Of a stretch of 18,833 bases of DNA, positions 1 through 7,241 are shown one piece after another; position 1 is the first letter of the stretch; each line of letters begins with the position of its first letter. The stretch spans positions 1 through 18,833 of the forward strand of contig CAJTMM010000020.1 in NCBI GenBank assembly GCA_910577465.1. The letters are read 5' to 3'. The DNA comes from an uncultured Muribaculaceae bacterium. GTDB taxonomy: Bacteria > Bacteroidota > Bacteroidia > Bacteroidales > Muribaculaceae. Below the pieces are notes generated by a model. It did not search any database and was not told the DNA's origin. It saw nothing but the letters and a program-made list of their open reading frames with translations. A program made the position numbers and the translations under genes.

Positions 1-166
1 TGCCGAATGTCAAGATCAGAACTGCAAGACTATATTTTAATCACCTTTTTTGACTTATTCGGTCGGTCTCATCGGTCACGTAGCCCGCTATGCTCCCTCT
101 CTTCAATTGAAAAATCGTCTCGAAAAATCCTCAAAAATCTGAATAAGTAAAAAGTTTAAATGAGTT
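1..166. repeat. Interspersed non-coding element, copy 1 (left end outside window)
   Basis: This stretch matches 2340-2510 over nearly its whole length. Shared blocks include CCGAATGT, GCAAGACT, TTTTAATCACCTTTTT, CTCATCGGTCACGTAG, TTCAATTGAAAAA, CTCGAAAAATCCTCAAAAAT and an AT-rich right end. The right end (147-166), read on the minus strand, starts AACTCATTTAAACTTTTTAC, which is identical to the left end of copy 2 at 2321-2340, so the element has terminal inverted repeats. Around 79-92 a short stem (CGTAG / CTATG) with a 4-base loop can form, and the other copy has the same stem with a different loop. No reading frame is conserved between the copies because a 2-base indel shifts the frame, so I call it non-coding. 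No transposase is present; it could be a MITE-like or extragenic palindromic repeat. Confidence 0.8.
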
Positions 167-227
167 CTATGAAAATTGCGAATGTCGGGCGGTGGATGAA
201 AATAATGGCAACGTGAGAAAAAATTGT

Positions 228-235
228 TAAATTTG
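228..235 (+). promoter_or_regulatory. Candidate -7 box for the cvpA-suf operon
   Basis: TAAATTTG fits the Bacteroidetes -7 consensus TAnnTTTG exactly and lies 26 bases before the cvpA start codon. This would leave a leader of about 20 bases. I do not see a good TTTG or TTG box 20 bases upstream, so the call rests on the -7 box and its position. Confidence 0.5.
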
Positions 236-261
236 CGCTTGATAAAAAATAGTGCAGGACT

Positions 262-756
262 ATGGCGGTTTCAGATATAATAATATTAATAATAGGTGTG
301 ATAGCCATGATATTGGGCTATCGTTCCGGACTTGTGAGACAGATAGGCTCGTTTGTGGCATTTCTGCTTGCGGTTATTGCCTGCCGTATGGGCGGAGACC
401 TCGCATTGCGAATCGGTTCGGTGCTTCTGCATGTGCAGCCCGATTCCGGTTCGACCATATCGTGTACCACGGTGAGTGTGGTTGGCTACATAGTGATATT
501 TATAGTGGTGTGGCTGGCGGTATGGGTTGTGGCGCGATTGTTCCACGCTGTAATCACGGCGGTGAAACTGGGAGTGCTCAATGCTGTGCTCGGTGCGCTG
601 TTCATGAGTCTGAAGATATTGGTGGTGGTGAGCATAGTGCTGAATGTGTGGCTTGTGCTGGACCCCGCTTGCCGTCCGGTGTCATCGGGCGGATTTATCA
701 CGCACTGGACCGTAGGATTGGCTCCCGCTCTGATGGGGGCATTGGGCGCTGCCTAA
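262..756 (+). CDS. CvpA family membrane protein
   Basis: A 164-residue, strongly hydrophobic protein with about four predicted membrane segments (roughly residues 4-22, 27-45, 72-95 and 108-132). The N-terminal pattern (hydrophobic helix, then GYRSGLVRQIGSFVAFLLA) is typical of the CvpA family, named for colicin V production. The molecular role of this inner-membrane family is not settled. The ATG at 262 is preferred over an upstream GTG in another frame because only this frame gives a sensible membrane protein. It stops 65 bases before sufB on the same strand, and cvpA next to sufB is, from memory, a recurrent Bacteroidetes arrangement, so co-transcription is likely. No direct role in Fe-S assembly is known to me; the linkage may simply be an old shared transcript. 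Confidence 0.85.
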   Translation: MAVSDIIILIIGVIAMILGYRSGLVRQIGSFVAFLLAVIACRMGGDLALRIGSVLLHVQPDSGSTISCTTVSVVGYIVIFIVVWLAVWVVARLFHAVITAVKLGVLNAVLGALFMSLKILVVVSIVLNVWLVLDPACRPVSSGGFITHWTVGLAPALMGALGAA

Positions 757-821
757 CTTTTGTATGTCCATCGATGTTGTAAAAGCAAACTTAACTTTTT
801 CTCTCAGAGAAATAATATATA

Positions 822-2318
822 ATGAGCGACGAAAAACTGAATAAAGATATGGATCCGGCAGATGCTGAGACGCAATCACGTACAGAGAGTGTGTTGGATG
901 ACGTGACCACCGGTGATTACAAATACGGCTTCACCACCGATATCGATACGGAGATAATACCCAAAGGTCTGTCGGAAGATACGGTGCGGTTCATCTCGGC
1001 TAAAAAGGGTGAGCCTGAGTGGCTGCTTGAGTTCCGGCTGAAAGCATACCGCCACTGGCTTACGATGGCCGAGCCGCATTGGGCGCATCTTGATATACCG
1101 CCGATAGATTTCCAGTCCATAAGCTATTATGCAGCCCCCAAGACCAAAGAGGGACCCAAGAGTCTGGATGAGGTGGATCCGCAATTGCTCGATACGTTCA
1201 ATAAACTCGGCATACCTCTTGCCGAACAGAAACAGCTCTCGGGCATGGCAGTGGATGCGGTGATGGATTCGGTGAGTGTCAAGACTACCCACCGCGAGAA
1301 ACTTGCCGAGCTGGGGGTGATATTCTGTTCCATCTCCGAGGCGGTGAAGGATTACCCCGATCTGGTGCGTAAGTACTTAGGCAAGGTGGTGTCGTACCGC
1401 GATAATTTTTACGCCGCGCTTAATTCGGCAGTGTTCTCCGACGGTTCGTTCGTGTATATCCCCAAGGGGGTACGTTGCCCGATGGAGCTGTCGACATATT
1501 TCAGAATCAATGCCGCCGGTACGGGTCAGTTCGAGCGTACGCTCATAGTTGCCGATGACGATGCTTATGTGAGCTATCTCGAAGGCTGTACGGCACCTAT
1601 GCGCGACGAAAACCAATTGCATGCGGCTATAGTGGAGATAATAGTGGAGGACAGGGCCGAGGTCAAGTATTCGACTGTGCAGAACTGGTATGCCGGAGAT
1701 GCCGAAGGTCGTGGCGGAGTGTATAACTTCGTGACCAAGCGCGGACTTTGCCGTGGCGATTACTCCAAGCTGTCGTGGACACAGGTGGAGACCGGTTCGG
1801 CGATAACTTGGAAGTATCCGAGTTGCGTGCTTGCCGGCGAAGGCTCGGTGGGCGAATTCTATTCGGTGGCGGTGACCCGCAATTATCAACAGGCCGATAC
1901 CGGTACCAAGATGATACACTTAGGTCGTAACAGCCGCAGCACTATAGTGTCGAAAGGAATCTCTGCCGGACATAGCCAGAACTCATACCGTGGATTGGTG
2001 AAGGTGGCTCCCGATGCCGACGGATGCCGCAACTATACCCAGTGCGACAGTCTGCTGCTGAGCTCGCACTGCGGTGCACATACGTTCCCTTACATAGATA
2101 TACTCAACGATACGGCAGTGGTGGAGCATGAAGCCACCACATCCAAAATCTCGGAGGATCAGATATTTTACTGCAATCAGCGCGGTATCCCGACAGAGGA
2201 GGCCGTAGGGCTGATAGTGAACGGATATGCAAAAGAGGTTATGAACAAACTGCCTATGGAATTTGCGGTGGAAGCGCAGCGTCTGCTCGCTATCACGCTT
2301 GAAGGTTCCGTGGGATGA
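822..2318 (+). CDS. sufB: Fe-S cluster assembly scaffold protein SufB
   Basis: A full-length SufB of 498 residues (E. coli SufB is 495). In the cytosol, SufB with SufC and SufD forms the SufBC2D scaffold, where sulfur from SufS and iron are built into a nascent cluster. The conserved C-terminal block includes NYTQCDS with Cys408, CGAHTFPYIDI, EHEATTSKI with Glu437 and QIFYCNQRGI. By aligning the C-termini, Cys408 and Glu437 correspond to E. coli Cys405 and Glu434, which are implicated in cluster assembly. The YLEGCTAPM segment with Cys256 matches the site of E. coli Cys254. The first 30 residues are acidic and poorly conserved, which is usual. The start ATG follows an A/T-rich leader with no strong Shine-Dalgarno. 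The gene ends 2 bases before an inserted repeat that separates it from sufC by 217 bases, unlike the tight spacing in the rest of the operon. Confidence 0.97.
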   Translation: MSDEKLNKDMDPADAETQSRTESVLDDVTTGDYKYGFTTDIDTEIIPKGLSEDTVRFISAKKGEPEWLLEFRLKAYRHWLTMAEPHWAHLDIPPIDFQSISYYAAPKTKEGPKSLDEVDPQLLDTFNKLGIPLAEQKQLSGMAVDAVMDSVSVKTTHREKLAELGVIFCSISEAVKDYPDLVRKYLGKVVSYRDNFYAALNSAVFSDGSFVYIPKGVRCPMELSTYFRINAAGTGQFERTLIVADDDAYVSYLEGCTAPMRDENQLHAAIVEIIVEDRAEVKYSTVQNWYAGDAEGRGGVYNFVTKRGLCRGDYSKLSWTQVETGSAITWKYPSCVLAGEGSVGEFYSVAVTRNYQQADTGTKMIHLGRNSRSTIVSKGISAGHSQNSYRGLVKVAPDADGCRNYTQCDSLLLSSHCGAHTFPYIDILNDTAVVEHEATTSKISEDQIFYCNQRGIPTEEAVGLIVNGYAKEVMNKLPMEFAVEAQRLLAITLEGSVG

Positions 2319-2320
2319 TG

Positions 2321-2510
2321 AACTCATTTAAACTTTTTACCGAATGTTAAAAACGAACAGCAAGACTTTCTTTTAATCACCTTTTTGGTTTTTTTCGGTC
2401 GCTTTCTTCAATCTCATCGGTCACGTAGGCGGCTACGCTCCCTCTTCAATTGAAAAAATCCCCTCGAAAAATCCTCAAAAATGTGAATAAATAAAAAGGT
2501 TAAGTGAGTT
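2321..2510. repeat. Interspersed inverted-end element, copy 2 (complete), between sufB and sufC
   Basis: A complete copy of about 190 bp. The left end (2321-2339, AACTCATTTAAACTTTTTA) and right end (2510-2492 on the minus strand, AACTCACTTAACCTTTTTA) are inverted repeats with 17 of 19 positions identical. An internal palindrome at about 2424-2437 (CGTAG, 4-base loop, CTACG) is also present in the copy at the start of the window, with a different loop and one stem change that keeps a G-U pair. The interior has runs of A and T and no open frame shared with the other copy. There is no clear target-site duplication; at most a 3-base GAT flanks an extended inverted end. It fills nearly all of the gap between sufB and sufC, so it is transcribed as part of the suf mRNA if the operon is read through. 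Confidence 0.85.
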
Positions 2511-2535
2511 CGATGACACGAAAAAACAGACAACA

Positions 2536-3300
2536 ATGAAAGATACATTATTAGAGGTGACCAACCTCCATGCCGGAATAGAGGGCAAAGAGATATTGAA
2601 GGGTATTAACCTTACCGTGCGACCCGGTGAGGTGCACGCCATAATGGGACCTAACGGTTCGGGCAAGAGTACGCTCAGCGAGGTGCTCGCCGGCAATCCG
2701 GCATTTACCGTGACCGAGGGCTCGGTGGACTTCCACGGCAAGCAATTGCTGGAGCTGTCGCCGGAGGACCGCAGTCATGAGGGGCTGTTCCTGTCGTTCC
2801 AGTATCCGGTGGAGATTCCAGGTGTGTCGATGGTCAATTTCATGCGCGCGGCAATCAATGCCAAGCGCAAGTATTTTGACGAGGAACCGCTTTCTGCCAC
2901 GGAGTTCCTGAAGCTGATGCGTCAGAAACGGGCTATCGTGGAGCTTGACAACAAACTGGCGTCGCGCTCGGTCAACGAGGGATTCTCGGGTGGCGAAAAG
3001 AAACGCAACGAGATATTCCAGATGGCCGTGCTGGAACCGGTACTTTCCATACTTGATGAGACCGACAGCGGTCTGGATATAGATGCGCTGCGAATAGTGG
3101 CGGGCGGTGTCAACAAGCTCAAGACCGAGCAGAACGCTACCATCGTGATAACCCACTATCAGCGGTTGCTGGACTATATACGCCCGGATTTCGTGCATGT
3201 GCTCTACAAGGGCAGGATAGTGCGCACGGGCGGTCCCGAGCTGGCTCTTGAGCTTGAGGAGCGCGGTTACGACTGGATAAAGGAAGAGGTGGATAAATAA
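2536..3300 (+). CDS. sufC: Fe-S cluster assembly ATPase SufC
   Basis: A 254-residue ABC-type ATPase of the SUF scaffold. It is cytosolic despite its relation to transporters, and its ATP-driven dimerisation remodels SufB-SufD during cluster assembly. Visible motifs are Walker A GPNGSGKST (residues 38-46), a Q-loop region near LSFQYPVEIPG (87-96), the signature SGGEKKR (151-157), Walker B with catalytic Glu (LSILDETD, 170-177) and the H-loop histidine in ITHYQR (His207). SGGEKKRNE and DETDSGLD are characteristic of SufC. The start ATG is preceded by the A-rich stretch GAAAAAACAGACAACA. sufD begins 9 bases after its stop. The inserted repeat upstream could affect how much sufC-D-S is made relative to sufB. 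Confidence 0.97.
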   Translation: MKDTLLEVTNLHAGIEGKEILKGINLTVRPGEVHAIMGPNGSGKSTLSEVLAGNPAFTVTEGSVDFHGKQLLELSPEDRSHEGLFLSFQYPVEIPGVSMVNFMRAAINAKRKYFDEEPLSATEFLKLMRQKRAIVELDNKLASRSVNEGFSGGEKKRNEIFQMAVLEPVLSILDETDSGLDIDALRIVAGGVNKLKTEQNATIVITHYQRLLDYIRPDFVHVLYKGRIVRTGGPELALELEERGYDWIKEEVDK

Positions 3301-3309
3301 TATACTCCC

Positions 3310-4683
3310 ATGGACAGTCTTAAACAATATTTGGAGCTTTATCGGCTGAACCGCGAGATGATTGACGGCGGGTCGTCGGCGGTCATGAACCGCCTGCGCG
3401 ATGAAGCCTACGAGATACTGACCCGTAGCCGTCTGCCTAAGCGCGGTGACGAGGGTTATGAACGTACGTCGGTGGAGGATATGTTTGCCGCCGATTACGG
3501 TGTGAATGTGGCGCGTGTGAATATTACTGCCGATGTTGCCGCTTCGTTCCGGTGCGATGTGCCGAACATGAGCACGTTGCTCGGGGTGGTGGTGAATGAT
3601 GAGTTCCATCCATCGCGTCAGCTTGCCGACCGTCTGCCCGAGGGGGTGACATTCATGTCGCTGCGCAAGGCTGCCGAAGAATACCCCGAACTGGTGTCGG
3701 CGCATTACGGAGCAGTCGCCCCGCTCACCGACCCCGCCGTGGCACTGAACACTATGCTTGCCCAGGATGGTGTGCTGGTGCATGTGGCAAAGGGGGTAAG
3801 GCTTGACAAGCCGTTGCAGCTGGTCAATATATTCAGTTCGCCTACATCTCTGATGGCAGCCCGGCGTGTATTGGTGGTCATGGAGGAGGATTCGTCGGCG
3901 CAGCTTCTGGTGTGTGACCACACGCAGGATTGCGAGCGCGATTATCTGTCGAGCGAAGTGGTGGAGATAAGTCTCGGCCGCGGTGCCCGGTTTGATTACT
4001 ATAATATAGAGGAGTCGTCGGCTCGTACCACCCGCCATAGCCAGATGTATGTGTCGCAGCGTGAATCCTCGAGCCTTTCGGTCAACGGTACCACGCTTAC
4101 CTGCGGCACTACGCGCAATTCCTACGATATAGATATTTCCGGTGACGGTTGTGAGACTATGCTTGCCGGTATGGCTATAGGTTCGGAGCGTCAGCATATA
4201 GACAATAGCGTGCGTGTGCGCCATCTCTCGCAACACTGCCACAGCAACCAGCTGTTCAAATATGTGCTTGACGATGAGTCTACCGGTGCATTCGGCGGCA
4301 GAATCCTTGTGGCTCCCGGCGCGGCGTATACCGATGCCTATCAGACCAACCGTAACCTGCTCGCGTCAACTTCGGCACGTATGCATACCAAACCCCAGCT
4401 GGAGATATACAACGATGAGGTGAAGTGCAGCCATGGTGCCACTACGGGGCAGCTCGACGCTGAAGCGCTGTTCTACATGCGCACGCGCGGCATACCTGAG
4501 GATGAAGCCCGTAATATGCTGATGCAGGCGTTTATGGCGGATGTCATAGATACGGTGAGAATGGAGGGGCTGCGTGACCGTCTGCGTCATTTGGTGGAGA
4601 AACGATTTGCCGGCAAAGGTGCGCTTTGCGGTGACTGTGCCGCTGCGTGCCGCGATGCCCGTAACGATAATCCGGTGGAATAA
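3310..4683 (+). CDS. sufD: Fe-S cluster assembly scaffold protein SufD
   Basis: A 457-residue SufD, the SufB paralogue in the SufBC2D scaffold. The C-terminal half carries the family blocks NSVRVRHLSQHCHSNQLFKY, GRILVAPGA, AYQTNRNLLAS and VKCSHGATTGQLD. His375 in that last block matches the position of E. coli SufD His360, implicated in cluster assembly. Spacing is 9 bases after sufC and 2 bases before sufS, so the three are translated from one message. The C-terminus ends in a short tail with three cysteines (Cys440, Cys443, Cys447; pattern CxxCxxxC), followed by a charged end. I do not recall this from E. coli SufD. It could bind metal or accept sulfur, but that is inference. Confidence 0.95.
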   Translation: MDSLKQYLELYRLNREMIDGGSSAVMNRLRDEAYEILTRSRLPKRGDEGYERTSVEDMFAADYGVNVARVNITADVAASFRCDVPNMSTLLGVVVNDEFHPSRQLADRLPEGVTFMSLRKAAEEYPELVSAHYGAVAPLTDPAVALNTMLAQDGVLVHVAKGVRLDKPLQLVNIFSSPTSLMAARRVLVVMEEDSSAQLLVCDHTQDCERDYLSSEVVEISLGRGARFDYYNIEESSARTTRHSQMYVSQRESSSLSVNGTTLTCGTTRNSYDIDISGDGCETMLAGMAIGSERQHIDNSVRVRHLSQHCHSNQLFKYVLDDESTGAFGGRILVAPGAAYTDAYQTNRNLLASTSARMHTKPQLEIYNDEVKCSHGATTGQLDAEALFYMRTRGIPEDEARNMLMQAFMADVIDTVRMEGLRDRLRHLVEKRFAGKGALCGDCAAACRDARNDNPVE

Positions 4684-4685
4684 TC

Positions 4686-5903
4686 ATGGCTTACGATGTA
4701 GAGAAATATCGCCGTGAGTACCCCATACTTTCGCGTGAAGTGTATGGCAAGCCGCTGGTGTATCTCGATAATACGGCTTCGACACAGACGCCGGTTGAGG
4801 TGGTGCGGGCGGTAGAGGATGTCTACTACCGGCACAAGGCTAATGTGCATCGCGGAGTGCATGCGCTGTCGCAGGAGGCTACCATGCTCATGGAGGATAG
4901 CCGTGAACGGGTGCGTGCTTTTGTCAATGCCGGCGATATAGCCGAGATAATATTCACCCGCGGCACTACGGAAGCTATCAATCTCGTGGCATCGAGCTAC
5001 GGGCAGTTGCTTGAACCGGGCGATGAGGTGATACTGTCGGTAATGGAGCACCATGCCAATATTGTGCCGTGGCAATTGTTGCGCGACCGTAAGGGTATAG
5101 TAATCAAAGTGGTGCCGATGCTTGCCGACGGCTCTTTGGATATGGATGCTTATAAGGCGTTGTTGTCGCCGCGCACACGTGTGGTGTCGATTACCCATGT
5201 GTCGAATGTGCTCGGTACGGTTAATCCGGTGGCGGATATCGTGCGGATGGCTCATGAGCATGGTGCCGTGGCGTTGATAGACGGTGCGCAGGCTATAGCG
5301 CATAAGGATGTGGATGTGCGTGCGCTCGATGCGGATTTCTACGTGTTTTCATCGCATAAGATGTATGGTCCAACCGGTATAGGTGTGCTTTATGGCAAGC
5401 GTGAGCTCCTCGAGAAGATGCCGCCGTATCAGGGTGGTGGTGAGATGATAAGCCATGTCACATTCGAGCATACCACATACGCCGAACTGCCGTTCAAGTT
5501 CGAAGCCGGTACGCCCGACTATGTGGGCATAGCAGCTTTTCATAAAGCTATTGACTACCTTACCGGTATAGGCACAGCACCGATAGCCGCCCATGAGGAA
5601 GAACTGCTGGAATACACTACCCGGGAGATGATGAAGATTCCCGGTATGCGGATATTCGGCAGCGCCCCCGGCAAATGTGCCATAATATCTTTTCTTATAG
5701 GTGATGCCCATCATTATGATACCGGTATGTTGCTTGATAAGCTCGGTATAGCTGTGCGCACGGGGCATCATTGCGCCCAGCCGCTCATGCATGCCCTGGG
5801 TGTAGAGGGTGTGGTAAGAGCGTCGTTTGCATTGTACAACACCAAGGAGGAATGCGATATGTTCCTGTCGGCGCTGCGTCGCGTGGCTGCCATGCTTGGT
5901 TAA
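4686..5903 (+). CDS. sufS: Cysteine desulfurase SufS
   Basis: A 405-residue class V aminotransferase-fold, PLP-dependent enzyme that takes sulfur from L-cysteine, leaving alanine, and holds it as a persulfide for the SufBCD scaffold. The PLP lysine is Lys225 in SSHKMYGPTGIG, the stacking histidine is in EHHANIVPW (near residue 124), and the persulfide cysteine is Cys363 in RTGHHCAQPL. The short loop around that cysteine is the SufS (group II) form rather than IscS. No sufE or sufU transfer partner is visible in this window, so the sulfur acceptor must be elsewhere or different. It begins 2 bases after sufD, and a ThiF-like gene starts 15 bases downstream on the same strand, which suggests sulfur could also be channelled to a sulfur-carrier pathway. 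Confidence 0.96.
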   Translation: MAYDVEKYRREYPILSREVYGKPLVYLDNTASTQTPVEVVRAVEDVYYRHKANVHRGVHALSQEATMLMEDSRERVRAFVNAGDIAEIIFTRGTTEAINLVASSYGQLLEPGDEVILSVMEHHANIVPWQLLRDRKGIVIKVVPMLADGSLDMDAYKALLSPRTRVVSITHVSNVLGTVNPVADIVRMAHEHGAVALIDGAQAIAHKDVDVRALDADFYVFSSHKMYGPTGIGVLYGKRELLEKMPPYQGGGEMISHVTFEHTTYAELPFKFEAGTPDYVGIAAFHKAIDYLTGIGTAPIAAHEEELLEYTTREMMKIPGMRIFGSAPGKCAIISFLIGDAHHYDTGMLLDKLGIAVRTGHHCAQPLMHALGVEGVVRASFALYNTKEECDMFLSALRRVAAMLG

Positions 5904-5918
5904 CGGGAAGTCTTGGGT

Positions 5919-6629
5919 ATGGAACTTACGGATAATGAGCGTTCACGGTATGCGCGGCATCTTTCACTGCCTGATTTCGGCGAGGAGGGTCAGCTCCGGC
6001 TCAAAGCGGGTAGTGTGCTGGTGATAGGAGCCGGCGGATTGGGTTCTCCTGTGGCATTGTATCTTGCGGCATCGGGGGTAGGGCATATAGGTATTGTTGA
6101 CGGCGACTGCGTGGATGAGTCCAATCTGCAGCGTCAGGTGATACATGCTACGGCAGATGTGGGCCGTGCCAAGGTGTCGTCGGCTGCCGAAAAGATGCGT
6201 GCCATCAATCCCGGTATAGAGGTCACTGAGATATACCGGTTCGTGACACCCGAGAATATCGGAGAGATTATCGAGCCATACGATTTTGTGATAGATGCCA
6301 CGGATAGTCTCGATATAAAATTTCTGGTGGATGAAGCGTGTGTGCGTGATGGCAAGCCGTACAATCATGGCGCTATATGGCACTACGAGGGTCAGACCAT
6401 GACGGTGTTGCCCGGTACGGCATCGTACCGCGATTTGTTTCCCGACGGCCCCGCGCCGGTAGCTATGGGCGCTGTGGCAGGACCTCTCGGAGTGGTGCCA
6501 GGCATACTCGGAACCATTCAGGCTGCCGAGGCAATAAAATTTCTTTCGGGCGTAGGTGAACTGCTTACTGATAGACTGTTGCGCTTCGATGTGCTTACCA
6601 TGCGTTTCACCGAGATACGCTTACGCTGA
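5919..6629 (+). CDS. HesA/MoeB/ThiF family adenylyltransferase lacking the zinc cysteines
   Basis: A 236-residue E1-like protein. Family members adenylate the C-terminal glycine of a ubiquitin-like sulfur carrier (ThiS, MoaD) so that it can receive sulfur. The adenylation machinery is intact: RYARHL near the N-terminus, GAGGLGS (37-43), the acidic/SNLQRQ segment (61-73), GRAK with Lys85, and DATDS with Asp129. What is missing is notable. The usual CxxC in the CYRCLF-type segment is SYRDLF (169-174), the protein stops before the second C-terminal CxxC, and the usual cysteine ahead of the AGVxGP-type segment is also absent. Only two cysteines remain in the protein (in DGDCVDE and DEACVRD). The ATG at 5919 gives the normal MELTDNERSRYARH start; a TTG two codons earlier is less likely. 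It closes the suf operon. The substrate is unknown; no thiS- or moaD-like gene is in the window. Confidence 0.85.
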   Translation: MELTDNERSRYARHLSLPDFGEEGQLRLKAGSVLVIGAGGLGSPVALYLAASGVGHIGIVDGDCVDESNLQRQVIHATADVGRAKVSSAAEKMRAINPGIEVTEIYRFVTPENIGEIIEPYDFVIDATDSLDIKFLVDEACVRDGKPYNHGAIWHYEGQTMTVLPGTASYRDLFPDGPAPVAMGAVAGPLGVVPGILGTIQAAEAIKFLSGVGELLTDRLLRFDVLTMRFTEIRLR

Positions 6630-6647
6630 TAGCTGTATAGGATGTGC

Positions 6648-7229
6648 CTAAATGGTGGTATTGACGCGGTCGGTATCGGTAATCGGGCGCGTGGCGCGGC
6701 ATGGCACACCCATGGCAAGATGCATGGGCGGTATGTCGGTGGTGACAACGCTTCCGGCGGCTATCACGGCACCGCGTCCAATGGTCACTCCTGGCAATAT
6801 TGTGACATTACCGCATATCCACACATCGTCGGCTATGGTCACCGGTTTGGCACGCATTATCCCTTCGGCACGCTGCTCCGGGTCGAGGGCATGCGTGATG
6901 GTGTAGATGCTCACGTTGGGACCTATGAACACTCTGTTGCCGATATTTACGGGTGCTTCATCGAGGATGGTAAGGTTGTAATTGCCTACGAAATTGTCGC
7001 CGATGCGGATGTGTTTGCCGAAATCGCATCTGAACGGGCTGTGTATGGTGAAATTTTCACCGATATGTCCGAGCATTGATTTCAGTATGGCATGGCGCTC
7101 GGTTTTCTGCGAAGGCATGAGGGTGTTCAGGCGGTGGCATGAATCTTCGGTGGCAAGCAGCATCACAGATACGTCGGAGTTGATGCCGTGAACCCATTCG
7201 CCACGGTGCAGTGCGTCGATTAATTCCAT
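6648..7229 (-). CDS. Maltose/galactoside O-acetyltransferase-like hexapeptide-repeat protein
   Basis: A 193-residue left-handed beta-helix acetyltransferase of the Maa/LacA type, expected to move acetyl from acetyl-CoA to a sugar hydroxyl in the cytosol. An N-terminal helical cap (about residues 1-55) is followed by hexapeptide repeats such as IRIGDN, VNIGNR, VFIGPN, VTIADD, VWICGN, VTILPG and VTIGRG. The segment ITHALDPEQR contains the histidine expected to be catalytic (family form TH.LDP..R), and GSVVTTDIP near the C-terminus is the usual CoA-side loop. Length is close to the family norm. It lies 12 bases downstream of the B3/4-domain gene on the same strand, so both likely share a transcript. 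Its 3' end meets the thiF-like gene tail to tail with an 18-base gap and no obvious terminator. The real sugar acceptor cannot be read from sequence. Confidence 0.9.
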   Translation of the reverse strand: MELIDALHRGEWVHGINSDVSVMLLATEDSCHRLNTLMPSQKTERHAILKSMLGHIGENFTIHSPFRCDFGKHIRIGDNFVGNYNLTILDEAPVNIGNRVFIGPNVSIYTITHALDPEQRAEGIMRAKPVTIADDVWICGNVTILPGVTIGRGAVIAAGSVVTTDIPPMHLAMGVPCRATRPITDTDRVNTTI

Positions 7230-7241
7230 GTTAGATTGTTG

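Noticed and set aside
252..782. GTG-started frame overlapping cvpA
   Set aside because: The product is Cys/Gly/Arg-rich without pattern, whereas the overlapping frame from 262 is a classic CvpA membrane protein.
2321..2510. Insertion sequence
   Set aside because: Inverted ends are present but there is no transposase or open frame, and at most a 3-base flanking duplication; recorded as a non-autonomous repeat instead.
2551..4242. Open frame of 563 codons on the minus strand across sufC and sufD
   Set aside because: It is antisense to two unmistakable genes with full motifs. Its product is rich in His/Arg/Thr with no recognisable domain, and the openness follows from codon choice in the sense genes.
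5913..5918. TTG start for the ThiF-like protein
   Set aside because: It adds only Met-Gly before a normal ATG start, and the ATG fits the family N-terminus.
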